Shown: one piece after another, positions 51,298 through 62,636 of the stretch
Numbering within the stretch: the stretch's first letter is position 1
Layout: the number at the start of each line of letters is the position of its first letter
From: Arabidopsis thaliana
Taxonomy: Eukaryota > Streptophyta > Magnoliopsida > Brassicales > Brassicaceae
Assembly: GCF_000001735.4 (NCBI RefSeq)
Contig: NC_003075.7
Location: forward strand, 18,167,001 to 18,231,000
Direction of reading: 5' to 3'
DNA length: 64,000 bases
Translations under genes and position numbers: made by a program
Notes under the pieces: generated by a model
What the model was told of the DNA's origin: nothing
Database searches by the model: none
What the model saw: the letters and a program-made list of their open reading frames with translations, nothing else

Positions 51298-53134
51298 TTA
51301 ACCTGGTCGCTTAGTGTGTTTGTTCTTCGATTTAGTTACCTCCAGGCTGCGCTTTCCATTCACCTGTTAGTTAGGACAAAACATTTCACAAGGTTGTCTT
51401 TGACCTTAATGACACATATACTTTGGGTTTATGTGTTTATTCTGCCTTAAGTTGGTATATTTTATCAGTCCAAGAGCTTACAATTGTTGGCAAGGCTAGC
51501 TTTATATGTGGAACGAACGGTCAACTTAAATACCTTAAATTTATTCAAGCCTATTTGCAACGGGTTTGACCATCCCTCAAAAACTAAAGATATTTTCTGA
51601 AATGAGAAATAGAGAAATACCTTAGCATCTCTGTTATTGGAAGTTGAATTAGAGTTGTGCAAATTCTGCTGTTGTGGGGAACACTCTTCGCAGTAGAAGT
51701 TATCTGGCTTTTTAGCTTCCTCTATTGTTGTTCCTATACAAGAAGGATGAAACCTGAGCCAATGTTAGTTTGCTGTAACATCAAAGGCAACTGACAAAGA
51801 CATTCGAAACAAAAAACCTTAATCCTCTCTTTACAAAAAAAAAAGTAAAAAGATTAAGCTTAACACTTAACAGTTCCAACTTCCAAGATCAAACGATCAC
51901 TATTTGTTTCAGTATGACTTCATTTACGTTACTTGTGTCATATAGCAAGCTAACATGGGTGAAAGACCCAAGGCACAAACTAAGAAGCTGCAGAAAAACC
52001 CAAACCTTAACAGCGACTCAATCAGTAACGTGTAAGAAAATTTGAAAATCCGCAACATATACATTAGAATGTTAATCACAGATATTACAAACGTTCAGAC
52101 TAGAGTATCAGCTTATGTTCCTATTCATCTGCAGTTTCCACAATATCAGATAAGACAAAACATGAACATGAGTAAGGAAGAGCATCACCGAAGTAAAGCA
52201 TGACAAAAGCATTCATCTCAAGCAACCTCAATAGCATATCAACTAGGACCTCATGGATACACGAAAAACATACGAGCAATTCCAGATTGTGACTCAAGAA
52301 GATTAAAACAGAGTTTCAAATAAGTGAACACTTACCACTCAGAACACTCCTCGCATTGCACCATCAAGTCATCTGGGTTATACGGCATCTCACACTTGCA
52401 GAACCTGCAAACAGAAAAAATCAATTTAAACTCAATTGATTACTTCTCTTTGCAAAAACAACTTCATGAAACCAATTTAGATGACAAATCAATGAATTAT
52501 TAACAATCAATGCCTACACTAAAGCAACACAATCTAATTTCCAAAAAAGCCTCAATTCAACCGATAATAGTTCCATCATTCAATCAGTATTTTCTTCTCG
52601 AATAAAGTAACAGAGAGTCGTAGGAACACATACACGGTGACTCTGTCAGGATCAAACGCGCCGGTAGTGGAATTGTACTCGAAACGACAGAAGAAGTCGT
52701 CGTTTCCAACAGAGTCAAGTTTGGTGTAGCTACTGAAACTGTGAACCTTACACTTTCCTTCAATCGTATCGGCGCTTTGAAAATCGAAGTGGTCAGAGAG
52801 AAAAACCTCCTTGGCTCCATGGAATTGTCTCCTCCCTCCGATAGATTCCTCAGGGCGATAATACCACCTCACACGAACTTTCGCGTGCGATCCACGCGCG
52901 TCCGTCTCGATCGCCTCTACCCTCGCTACGTACGACGGTTTTCCAGGCTCCGACGACCGCATCAACACAGCATCTCCCTCTTTTTAACCACAAAACAACA
53001 TCGAACGATTCACTTTCAATATCCACGAATTTCAAATTGAGGATGAACAAGTCAGACGTACCTTGAATACTCTTGTTGATGTGTTTGAGTTTATAGGACT
53101 TGAGCTGCTTCCTTGGAGCTTTTTGCTTGGGCAT
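51298..53134 (-). CDS. SHL: BAH-PHD chromatin reader SHORT LIFE (228 aa)
   Basis: Nuclear histone reader that recognises H3K27me3 and H3K4me3 and represses flowering with its paralogue EBS. Five exons: 53134-53062, 52979-52634, 52404-52336, 51753-51621, 51363-51298. The sum is 687 nt, 228 aa, the known length. A basic start ([20 protein letters not shown]) leads into the BAH domain, about 22-137 ([20 protein letters not shown]). The PHD finger spans about 140-190, with Cys/His ligands in [28 protein letters not shown] and FYCEECS. A basic tail ends NKHTKRPG. Exon 1 ends inside a codon (Q then G|AG for Glu), and all joints are GT-AG. Confidence 0.96.
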
Positions 53135-53847
53135 CTGAAACTGAAAGGTGAGTAATGGACGATGATGAAGCTCAAGGTTTTTGCGAACAGTTTTTCTCAA
53201 TGAATACAGTCAAGAATCATCAATCGCATGTCTCGCGGAGTACGGTAAGAACAAGTCATGAGGATCTCAGGAGCGTATGATTGGGTGTACAATGGCAGGA
53301 TCGTGAATATAGAGGAAAGAAAGGGAGAAAATGGGTAAATAGAATGTCAGATAGCCAATTGACCACGTCAGCTTTTAAGTGGAAGCGCGTGTGTGATACG
53401 CGCCTCTAGGCCGCTCCCTTTTGTCGTGAATCATGTAAAATTAGCCACGTAAGCAATTACTCATTATGACTTGTCCTGACTTTGTCTTTGTGTGTTGCAT
53501 GTTTTCAGATAAATAGGAAATGCTAAGGAATATTTTAAGAACCTTTCAATTCTATATTTATTCACTTATTATTCAATTCTATGCGTACGTATGATTACAT
53601 TCGAAAGGATTTCCAACATTTTTGTCCCAATAAGCAAATTGGAACAAACACATCCAAATCTACATAATTTGCGCAAGAAAAAAAGATAACCACAAAAAAA
53701 AGACATAAAAACAGTAAAGAAAATCAAAAATTGGATATGAATGACGCCCCCACACACTGAACTGAAGTTTGTGTTTTCAGTGTTGGGTTGAGAATAAAAA
53801 CCAAAGGAGCTACTAAATAAATTGAGAAAGTGTAAGCTTCTTTTTTC
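53135..53847. other. SHL promoter and 3' flank of the OXS3-like gene
   Basis: No additional coding sequence seen. The stretch near 53740-53850 is probably the 3' UTR of the small gene that follows. Confidence 0.4.
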
Positions 53848-54277
53848 CTAAGCAACACAAGGTGAGGAACAGTGGGTGCTACTAGAGACCCTTCGACAAG
53901 GGTAGTTTGAGAAATTCACATTGCTGTTAATAGCTGCAGAAAATGAAGATGAAGATGATTGCTTGTTCTTCTTCTTCCTCTTCTTGTAAGCCTCATCATC
54001 ATCATCGTCATCAAAAGTTTGGGTTGGTTTCTTCAGATCCTCAAGGCATTTTACATCTGAGATACATATGAATGATCTCGCTTTTCCTGAATAGTACCTT
54101 GATAATCCTCTCCTATTTTACAACCATTCACAAAATCCAAAATTAGATAGTAATCCGGATTTCCATAACTTAAACAAACAATCATAATCAATGAAATCCT
54201 TTTTCAGGATTTTACTTTTTGGGAAGGTTGTTTCTTAGCTCTCCCATATCAAAAGCCAACCCACTTATGTTTTCCAT
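53848..54277 (-). CDS. Small OXS3-like nuclear protein, two exons, 108 aa
   Basis: Exon 1 (54277-54216) encodes MENISGLAFDMGELRNNLPK plus two bases of a Lys codon. Exon 2 (54112-53848) completes it and continues RGLSRYYSGKARSFICISDV, KCLEDLKKP and a run of six Asp, then KKRKKKNK, Ser-rich sequence, and ends SSPCVA. The splice sites are GTAAAA and AAAATAG, and the joined length is 327 nt. The block LPKKRGLSRYYSGKARSF followed by a short SDVKCLEDL helix is the signature of the OXIDATIVE STRESS 3 family, whose members affect stress tolerance and localise to the nucleus. The Lys-rich run would serve as a nuclear signal. A TATA-like minus-strand TATATATAG (54368-54376) sits about 90-100 bp before the ATG. 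Family assignment is by motif from memory. Confidence 0.7.
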
Positions 54278-54425
54278 GATAATAGATATAAGCGAGGTAA
54301 CAAAAACAAAATAAAACAATAATTTGGGTCTCTTTGGCTTTTGTGGGAAAATTTAAGCTATTCATTTCTATATATACACATAAGAAGAGAAAAGGAAAGA
54401 GAACTCATTTGCTTAATTGAAGGGA

Positions 54426-54635
54426 ATGGTTTCTATTTCTGGGTTTATGTTTTATTTTACTTTCATGGTTCTCTTACTTTTTGCAGAATCTGTGACTGAC
54501 CCTAATCTTTTCTCACCTATACTTCCTCTCCTACAAACACTTGTGAAGAGTTTGATATCCAAACATTTACGATTGTGTATGTTTACATATACACAATATT
54601 GCAAGGTTTCTACAATGATTAGATGGAAAAATTAA
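54426..54635 (+). CDS. Possible small secreted peptide ORF (69 aa)
   Basis: An ATG at 54426 opens MVSISGFMFYFTFMVLLLFA, which looks like a signal peptide with a likely cleavage near FAES. It is followed by about 50 residues ending STMIRWKN. A palindromic TATATATA (54369-54376) lies about 50 bp upstream, but the divergent OXS3-like gene could own that element. There is no known peptide motif. The ORF could easily be chance in AT-rich DNA. Confidence 0.2.
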   Translation: MVSISGFMFYFTFMVLLLFAESVTDPNLFSPILPLLQTLVKSLISKHLRLCMFTYTQYCKVSTMIRWKN

Positions 54636-55482
54636 TGGCTTTCCCTGATTAGAACCAAACTAACCCATCTAAAGAAGGAAATGGTGTCTATGATTATTAA
54701 CTAACAGAGGTCGTAAACCAAACACTAAAATTCCATTCAATGAATCAAAGCTTGAATCCAATATATAACAACACACAAACCATTGAGTTCCTTTTCCTTA
54801 ATATTACTAATTCAGGTTCAAATGTGACAGCTTTAACTAGAGTTTACACTAGACAACAAAGTACGAGAATAGGTTACCCTTTTTTTCCAAAGACTATGGG
54901 AGAACGAACACATTATTCCCCAGTTAATGTTTAGGTACTTTCTTAGAGAAGAGATTCATTTGCAAAACCAGATGATAAAAATTTTTTTACTCTGAAACAG
55001 ATCTTTTCTGGTCTACTCTGAAACAGATGCTCAGAGTCCAGACTGTAAAACCAACTTTCTTAGAATACAAAAAGAGAACTTTTTGTTTCCTGTGTGTACA
55101 AAATGATGTAAATTTCAAGTAAGATTCACACACACTTATGTTTCAATGTGAATTTGTATTTGTAAGCTAATATTAACAACTACAATGAAGGAGGATAAGT
55201 AAAGTAAATGCAGCAGAGCATTTAGAAGTACACATACATACATATACATATCCACCCACAAAATTACACTTCATACAAAAAATATATAAATTTTATAAAA
55301 TACACCAAAATATAGAAATATCACACACATCTCCCCGACCACCACCAAAAAAACATACAAAGAAACAAATATATCACCTTAAAAAGTCAAGTTTTTTCTA
55401 TTGCAATTACTGTTTATAACGACAAATTCGGTTTGGTGCATTCTTTATGTCCTTTTTTAATTATTTATCTGTTAGTTTGTTT
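54636..55482. other. BUPS1 3' flank
   Basis: AT-rich with a short imperfect duplication of CTCTGAAACAGAT (54990 and 55016). No gene seen. Confidence 0.45.
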
Positions 55483-58119
55483 TTATCTTCCGTTAAGGTT
55501 AGCAAACTGAGTAAACATGGCTGTTCCAGAGTGTTCATCCACGGCCGTGCCACTGTTCTCTTCCACCTTAGCAGGAACCGGAACAGTAGCCGCTTCGTTG
55601 GTGGTGACTGAGGGAGTGATCGGAGATGGATCAGACACAGGCACCGAGCCAGGTGTCACCACATCAGGCTTAGCGTTCTCGGTCTCTTCTGCTTTGCCCT
55701 GAGTGAATGCCTCTTGAAGCTGAAGAGCATACTCCAAGTTCCACAGAACATCTCCCATTGTTGGCCTATCGACACCGTAGTCTTCTAAACACTTCTCTGC
55801 AGCTTCAGCAAACTTCTTCATCGATTCAGGATTAATCGTTCCAGCCAAATGAGGATCAATGATCTTTTCAAGAAGTCCTTTTCGTTTCCATTGCATCGCC
55901 CATTCAGCTAAGTTAACCTGCTCTCTTGGTAGCTGAGGATTGATGGCTGGTCTTGCGCACAGAGCTTCTAGAAGAACGACACCAAAGGAATAAACATCGG
56001 ATTTGTCGGTAAGTTGTTGTCTTCTAAAGTACTCCGGGTCTAAGTACCCGAAACTTCCTTTCACGGCCGTGCTGACATGGTTTTGTCCAAAAGCTACATC
56101 TTTAGAAAGACCAAAGTCAGCGACTTTTGCAACTAAAGCTTCATCGAGAAGAATGTTGGTGGATTTGACATCACGGTGGATAATCCCCTGAGCTGTTCCT
56201 GTGTGTAAGTAGTGAAGCCCACGTGCAGATCCGATACATATCTCGAGTCTTTGTTTCCAGGTTAGAGGAGCAAGGTTCTTTCCATACAAGTGGTCCCTGA
56301 ATGGACCATTGGACATGAACTCATAGACTAAGATCATCTCAGAGTTCTCGTCACAGTAACCAATCAAGGAGACCAAGTGTCTGTGTCTGAGCTTAGAAAG
56401 CATCTGGATCTCTGTCTGAAACTCAGTGATTCCTTGTTCAGACTGTGGATTACCTCTTTTGACAGCGACTTTGGTTCCATCGTCGAGGGTTCCAATGTAG
56501 ACGTTACCGAATCCTCCAACACCGATAATCTGGGATGCTTCAAAGTTCTTTGTGGCTTCTTGAAGCTCTGAAAGGGAGAAATAGCGGCCGAGACCAAGTG
56601 TTGAGTTGTAGAAGTTGGATTTCTGAGAACCACCTTTGCTTGTCATGAAAGTGCTATCACCAGCATGTATTGGTAGCAACCAAGAGGAGAAACTATTTCT
56701 CTTCTGCCAATCTTGTGGCCTCTTCTTCCACTTGTAAACCATGGCTCCCAGACCAATGAAAGCTCCAAACATCATCACAAACCCCGCGGTTGCTACCATA
56801 CCATGCTTCCCCATGCCAGTGGTTCTACCATCCACTCCAAACTCTCCATCAAGGCTGTTCACGGAATTGCTCATCTTCAGAACCTCAACACCGTTCAAGA
56901 TCGCGTTTTTGGTCCCTGTATCTTCTCCCATGGGACCAATCTGGACTTGGAGCTCAGGGCCCATAAGTGTTGCGTTCACAACGATGTCTTTGTAGTAAGG
57001 AGCAGCTAGATTCCCAGCGACAGTGGACAAATCCAGTCCAGAAATGGCAGTTTTCCCGTTAATGTACACATTAAAGTACAGGTCATTGAGAGACTTGCTA
57101 ACGATATCACAGAAATGAAGCCGGATAAGGTAGTTAAACGATGGGTTGGAGGGGAAATTCCAGGAGACGTTAAAATTAGGGTCTATGGTGAGAGAATTAG
57201 CCATTTCTACAGCTGTTGCATAAACCGTCTGTGGAGCAATCAAAGGTGTAACTTCCGGTGGGTACTTGATTGCCGAAGGGGTTGTTTTAACGTCCTTTGC
57301 CAAGTTCTCATCTTTCAAGAATTCCTTATCGGGTATCCAGGTTCTTCCTAATGTATCATTCTGAGGCATGATCAAGGGACCGCCGACATTGACTCTATAA
57401 ACAGACTGGTAAGCGTAGTCAGACAGACCCGAGAACCCAATGACAGGGAAAAGGGCAGTGCCAGAATCAGAGATCAGTTCGTCTGGAGCTGACACGACTT
57501 CGATAGCGTTGATGAACGCTGCAGAGCTTTTCATAGGTCTGAACCTGAGGGCGAATTGAGCATCTGTCATGTTGACGAGATACTCCTTCTGAACAGCAGC
57601 TTGACTATCATTGTTGTTGTTACTTATTTTGAAGTTATGAAGCAGCACATATTTCTCCGTTAAAACGGAAAAGGTTGCTTGTTGGAGATCGAACTTGTCA
57701 TTAGGGAAGGCCAAGAAATGCAGGCGAACCCAATGCCAACCAGGTCGAGTCAAATGGAATTTGTAGGTGGCTTCCTCACGGAAGATCCTTGCAGTTAGGT
57801 AGATAGGAGATGCGACCTTGTCTGAAGGCGGGGCTGAGACCTGAATATCTTCCTTGGCTTCTATGTATTGGATTGTTTCTTGGTCACTCTTAAAGACTCT
57901 TCCATCAGGGGTTTTTGATGACGATTTGCTTCCACAATCAATGAGAATATCATCTGCCGGTTTAAAACCAGTAGCAGGTCCCACAGCAGCTGCAGCTACC
58001 GCAGATGCAGAAGGGCCTGAGAGGAAAAGGAGAATAGCCAGAAGGAGAGCCATGGAAGGCTTTGAAGAAAAATCAATGACGAGAACCGTGAATATGTTTG
58101 GTTTCTTTCTTATCTCCAT
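55483..58119 (-). CDS. BUPS1: CrRLK1L receptor kinase BUPS1 (878 aa, single exon)
   Basis: Pollen-tube plasma-membrane receptor kinase of the FERONIA family; with ANXUR partners it senses RALF4/19 and keeps the tube intact until it reaches the ovule. Starting from the ATG at 58119 ([10 protein letters not shown]) gives 878 aa, the length I remember; the frame is open 51 nt further upstream but only to a TTG. Two tandem malectin-like folds fill about residues 50-430 ([19 protein letters not shown]). A transmembrane segment lies near 440-460 ([20 protein letters not shown]) before a KWKKR stop-transfer. The kinase domain runs about 525-800, with [11 protein letters not shown], catalytic [13 protein letters not shown] and ADFGLSKD. 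There is a Pro/Thr-rich tail of about 78 residues. It has no introns, as in most of this family. Confidence 0.97.
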   Translation of the reverse strand: MEIRKKPNIFTVLVIDFSSKPSMALLLAILLFLSGPSASAVAAAAVGPATGFKPADDILIDCGSKSSSKTPDGRVFKSDQETIQYIEAKEDIQVSAPPSDKVASPIYLTARIFREEATYKFHLTRPGWHWVRLHFLAFPNDKFDLQQATFSVLTEKYVLLHNFKISNNNNDSQAAVQKEYLVNMTDAQFALRFRPMKSSAAFINAIEVVSAPDELISDSGTALFPVIGFSGLSDYAYQSVYRVNVGGPLIMPQNDTLGRTWIPDKEFLKDENLAKDVKTTPSAIKYPPEVTPLIAPQTVYATAVEMANSLTIDPNFNVSWNFPSNPSFNYLIRLHFCDIVSKSLNDLYFNVYINGKTAISGLDLSTVAGNLAAPYYKDIVVNATLMGPELQVQIGPMGEDTGTKNAILNGVEVLKMSNSVNSLDGEFGVDGRTTGMGKHGMVATAGFVMMFGAFIGLGAMVYKWKKRPQDWQKRNSFSSWLLPIHAGDSTFMTSKGGSQKSNFYNSTLGLGRYFSLSELQEATKNFEASQIIGVGGFGNVYIGTLDDGTKVAVKRGNPQSEQGITEFQTEIQMLSKLRHRHLVSLIGYCDENSEMILVYEFMSNGPFRDHLYGKNLAPLTWKQRLEICIGSARGLHYLHTGTAQGIIHRDVKSTNILLDEALVAKVADFGLSKDVAFGQNHVSTAVKGSFGYLDPEYFRRQQLTDKSDVYSFGVVLLEALCARPAINPQLPREQVNLAEWAMQWKRKGLLEKIIDPHLAGTINPESMKKFAEAAEKCLEDYGVDRPTMGDVLWNLEYALQLQEAFTQGKAEETENAKPDVVTPGSVPVSDPSPITPSVTTNEAATVPVPAKVEENSGTAVDEHSGTAMFTQFANLNGR

Positions 58120-58577
58120 CCCTCCTGGGTGGGAAGGAGAGAGAGAAGAGAGGGGGATGAGGAGGAACAAAGATAAGAAGGAATGAGGGAGTTTGTTGGA
58201 TAGCTTGTGGTTGAAGAAAAGAGGGAGAAAAAAAGGTCATGAAAGAGAGAAAAGGTGAGTTGTTATATGTGTGGCCAGTTTTTGGAGTATGCTGTAATTT
58301 GGTGGAGGATATGAGCATTGATGATATTCAATGGTCTATATTTAGCAAATTGCTAATTCTGTTATCTTGACAATTTTAACACAAAGCCAAAAATAAAATA
58401 ACTCTGGTTCCTATTTCAAGAAAAAAAAAAAAAACAAGCTCTAACCAGAATCATAACCTAACTATCAGTTTTTTATTTATCAAACAAGCAAGTATGAAGA
58501 AAGTGATCATAATTATGTCTTCAAGCAAGGGAGTGTGTAGAAACAATAAGTAGGCGAGAACATACCAGCGAATCTTT
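58120..58577 (-). promoter_or_regulatory. BUPS1 leader and promoter / IMPL2 3' UTR
   Basis: Only 458 bp separate the BUPS1 ATG from the IMPL2 stop on the same strand, so the pollen-specific promoter of BUPS1 must be compact or overlap IMPL2. The leader is very CT-rich on the sense strand. Confidence 0.4.
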
Positions 58578-60901
58578 TCAATGCCACTCAAGTGACTCCA
58601 AAGCCTGCTGATGAATGTCTGAATCTCCTGCTGCAACTACATTAAAGCCTGTGACAAATGAAAAAGTACATAAAGACGTTTAATAGTTCGACATTCAGGG
58701 GTATAGTGATCTTTTGTTTTGACAAATGAATGAAACAATGGTTTTTTTTTTCAAATATTAAACATACTTGTCGCAACTGCACTGGATGAAGCTTCCCACA
58801 GAAATCGTTTACCAGTCCAATCGGTTATGGTACCTCCAGCGCCTTCTATTACAGGCACCAGAGCAAGGAAATCATATGGCTGACGAAGAATAACATTTGA
58901 CTTCAATTAGTATGATTTGAACGGGTAGTACCAGTTGAAGATTCGTACATGATGCATTTACTTTTGACAAGAAATTATAGTGGTGCCATTCTGAAAGAGA
59001 AGTATTACCTTTAGACCGGATTCAATAACAAGATCGACAAATCCAGAAGCCAGGAGAGCGTAAGCATAACAATCACAGCCGTATAAGGGCACTTTCACCT
59101 GTTACAATACAATTTAACAAGCCAGAATGGAGTCACTAGTCACTAACATTGAAATGAAAAGAACAGAAAAGAAGGGATTCAAAGGAAGCCATAGAAAATC
59201 AACTGGATAAGAAGCTTAATTGAGATACTAATTATTGTGAGATGCGTTATTCTTCTAATTCTCATAAGGAAGTTTCATTTTCCTGTACTATGCTCCAACC
59301 GACAAACAATTCCAATTTAGCTAAATCCCATGTAAGAATATATATATTACACAAATAGATAAGAACCTTGTCTCTAACTCGAGAATATGCCTTTTCTGCC
59401 TCTTCACTGAAAAGATGTGGGCTAGTGGTGTATCTGGGCAATCAAAATGTGAGAAGAGAAAACAGTGAGATCTTAGAGTATGATAATGAACATGAGAATG
59501 CTATTTGCTTTCTTGAAACACGAAACTATAAAGGCATCACATGTCATTCTAGGCTATTTCCTTCAAAAGTATTGCTATTACGGGTCAATGGACGCAAACT
59601 TACAAATATGCTTGTGATAATTTGGGGCAAGATCGCGTTGAGATATCCTCCCCGTTTAGTTTAGTTCTTCTTCCATTCATTCCTATCCATCTCTCTTTTA
59701 GAATAGGCTGATCAATCAGTCCTAGAATCTGAAAGTGAAGACAAGGTCAGTTAGTAAGCCTAAAATGCAATTCTTCAGAATCAGAAAAGTAGTTAAAACA
59801 CGTTCAATAAGAATTCCCGATCTGACATCAGAATGTGCTTATAATGCATACAACCACAAACATGGGAAGGTCGCAAACAACAAGAGAGTCTGATGTCTTA
59901 CCGGTTTACCTTTGTAGAGCAGAGCAATCAGCGTACCAAACACGGGTTTCCCTGAGACAAAGCAATTGATAGCACAATCAAATCCTCAAACTCTTGAAAA
60001 AGACAAGAAAAATGCTAAATATTAGAATAAAGAATCCACCTGTAATAAAGCTCTTTGTTCCGTCGATTGGGTCCAAAACCCAAACATAGTCTGCAGATTC
60101 CTCTTTGCATCTCCAACCCTTCTCCTCACCATATCTACAGTTTCAGCTTTTAACATATGAATAAAGATGAACAGATGGACTGCTAGATGCTGTGAAGAAA
60201 CAGAGCAGTTTTCATATCTAATAATCTACTGAAGCTCAAGGTTAGAGAGCAATCAATCTGTCTTTATATCATATATAGAAGAAGAACAACAGTCAAATTT
60301 TCAAGGGAAAAACTCACATAGCATGAGAAGGGAGATTCTGGAATATAATGGAAACCATTGCCTCTTCAGCCATTTGATCAGCGATTGTAACAGGGCCTGC
60401 AGATTATCCAAATCAGACACACAAACAAACGTTGGCTACCAAACCTACGATTCTTCTTAATTCGGTACCTAACAATCAAACTTCAATCACCAATTTCTAT
60501 CATCAATTTACCCTTAAAAAAAACAACTAGAAAAACAATCGAGACTTACTCATATCATCTTTATCAACAATGTCGAATTTCTTCCGGAAATACTTTCTGA
60601 TAACCTCGCCGGAAGCGTCAGCTAATGCATTTCCCACAGCGGCGAATCGATCCAGCTCAGTGTCGCTAAGTTCCGAAGGAGACTCGTTGCTTATGTTAGG
60701 CCGTTTTGAGTTTGAAGCCATAGTCAGGCAAAACCGACGGCGGGAGACGGGAACAGCAATTGCAGAAGAAGAAAGAAAGGATAAGCGGCTGTTACTATAA
60801 GAAGAAGAGATACGAAGAGAAGGATTTGCAGACCGCAACGCCGGAGACTGTGGCGGAATCAGATCGAAGGACTTAGAGAAGAAGTGCGACTGAGCTAACA
60901 T
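58578..60901 (-). CDS. IMPL2: Histidinol-phosphate phosphatase IMPL2 / HISN7 (346 aa)
   Basis: Plastid enzyme of the inositol-monophosphatase family that dephosphorylates histidinol phosphate in histidine synthesis. Nine exons: 60901-60550, 60396-60318, 60134-60040, 59951-59902, 59728-59604, 59433-59367, 59098-59009, 58879-58768, 58648-58578. The sum is 1041 nt, 346 aa, the length I remember. Residues 1 to about 60 form a Ser-rich transit peptide (SLRISSSYSNSRLSFLSSSA). Metal-binding motifs are YGEEKGW (Glu), VLDPIDGTKSF (Asp-Pro-Ile-Asp-Gly) and the second signature GLKPYDFLALVPVIEGAGG. The ATG at 60901 was chosen because a transit peptide follows directly. Confidence 0.96.
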
Positions 60902-61182
60902 TTTGCTATGAGTGGGAAGTTCACGGAACAGCCAGTCATCAACGACGGAAAAGGTTTGAATAGAGAGATCACGATTATGCAATCTCATCCGTTGGATCAA
61001 CTTTACATCTCTCAAACTTGGTTCGGTTCGGTTCGGTTTGATATTGGACCGTATAATGTAATCAACTTTGAATTACCAACAACATTTTACACAATTTCTT
61101 TTTTTTTTTTTTTTTTTGTTCCCAAGAAATTAGAACATGATTGTGATTACACAAGTAATCATGACCATCCGTATGGAAGCTT
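60902..61182. other. IMPL2 promoter / dehydrin 3' flank
   Basis: A 281-bp gap with a poly-T run (61101-61118) and a GGTTCGGTTCGGTTCGG microrepeat (about 61020-61036). No gene. Confidence 0.5.
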
Positions 61183-61844
61183 TCAAAGATCATTATGGTG
61201 GCCAGAAAGTTTCTCCTTAATCTTCTTAAAGAAACCCTTCTTCTCGTGAACCGATCCTGATCCTGATCCTGTTACGGTCGCAGCTGATGGCTTGTCGACG
61301 CCTAGCTTCGATTTTGTTTCATCCGTTATATTAGTTTTCCTCCCTACTCCTTCGCCATTCTCCTCCGTCTACATTTTTATACGTACCATGGACAGTGAAT
61401 CTTGATAATAATTTTTAAAATAATATACACGCATACATAAATAAAAATGAAATGGATGTAGAATTTCTACTCGCAAACTATTAGACAATTGCGTTCACAT
61501 GCTTTTAGAACTTACTTACGAGTGATACAGATATTGAATCTCAATACAACTATGTAATAGATATTTAATCGTACCGAACTGGTGCCGAACCAGCGGAGAT
61601 CATGGTCTTGAAGAGGGTCGTGGGACACGGAAATAGGTTGTGCGTGGTGAGGAGTATTGGTGGTGGTGACTGGGGCAGTGATTGGGTGTGGACCTGTGTA
61701 GCTGCTCTCCTTCAGGTGAGGAACGGTGGTTGCCACACCTGTCAAATGCATGGCGTTACCAAACTCGTCCATGAGCTGAGCTGGCTCCCCGTGTGCGTCC
61801 GTGAGATATATCGGATTTCCTCGTTCGTCTTTCAGATCCGCCAT
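61183..61844 (-). CDS. Dehydrin (LEA group 2), 151 aa
   Basis: Small hydrophilic protein that protects membranes and proteins during dehydration. Exons: 61844-61575 (90 codons) and 61368-61183 (61 plus stop), 151 aa in total. Three 11-residue Y-type repeats lie end to end at residues 6-37: DERGNPIYLTD, DAHGEPAQLMD and DEFGNAMHLTG; the third fits the Y-segment consensus best. One K-segment near the C-terminus (EKKGFFKKIKEKLSGHH) forms an amphipathic helix; it replaces the usual IMDKIKE core with FFKKIKE. I see no poly-Ser S-segment, so it is of YnK type. An ABRE-type ACACGTG lies about 80 bp upstream of the ATG. Confidence 0.92.
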
Positions 61845-62636
61845 TCTCTTTTCCTAACACTATGCGTTTGCGTGAACATTATATGTACTAAACATTAATC
61901 ATCATTCATGTGCATGGTCATGACACGTGCCGCAGTAACGAATCAAGATGCGTAGGGTATTGCCACTAAGCACATGCATGATCTTTAACGAACGACCGTA
62001 GTCGATAATGATTGCTTGAAATCGATTTCTCTGATTTCTATATAACCCGTGTTTCAATATTTGCTTAATATTGGTAGTAGAGAAATGATGGTGTAATAAT
62101 TCACGTATAATATTTTAAAAGCTTATCGATCTGTCTATTTATTACAATCACCAGGAATAGAGGGAGAAACAAATCAAAATTTACATAAAAGAAGTTTGAT
62201 TGAGAGGTCAAGCTGGTAGATATAATACATAACAAACTATACCCAATCGGCTGCCTTCAGAGCCCAGTTCTGATCTATGCATAGCCAGAACAAATCAATA
62301 GATTAATGATCCAATGTTTTTTTTTTTTTTGTCCCCAACCTTGTAATCTAAATTTGTAACTTTACATGTGTGAAAATTTAGTATTCATTAAAAAAAAAAA
62401 CAATGAGAAGACTTTGTTGAGCAAGTGTGTAACAGCAAATAGACTGCTTTTAACTGAATGGTATCGTGCCCCGGTGTGTGTCGACTTCTATGCTTCAGAC
62501 AGCAGTCAAAGTACAGAGCACGGCGAAATCTGATACAACAACCACAAAGTCTTACTTGCGACTCACTGATTTGATTTTCAAGTTTCAACTATATATATAG
62601 CAAGAAAAAGAGACAGAGAGAGAAAGGCTTACAAGT
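61845..62636 (-). promoter_or_regulatory. Dehydrin promoter with ABRE; RING-gene 3' UTR
   Basis: CACGTG at 61924-61929 in the context ACACGTGC is an ABA-response-type element close to the dehydrin start. The distal part (about 62580-62636) is the 3' UTR of the RING gene. No gene seen otherwise. Confidence 0.5.

Noticed and set aside
58120..58170. Upstream extension of BUPS1 by 17 codons
   Set aside because: The extension begins at TTG, not ATG; the ATG at 58119 gives the expected 878 residues.
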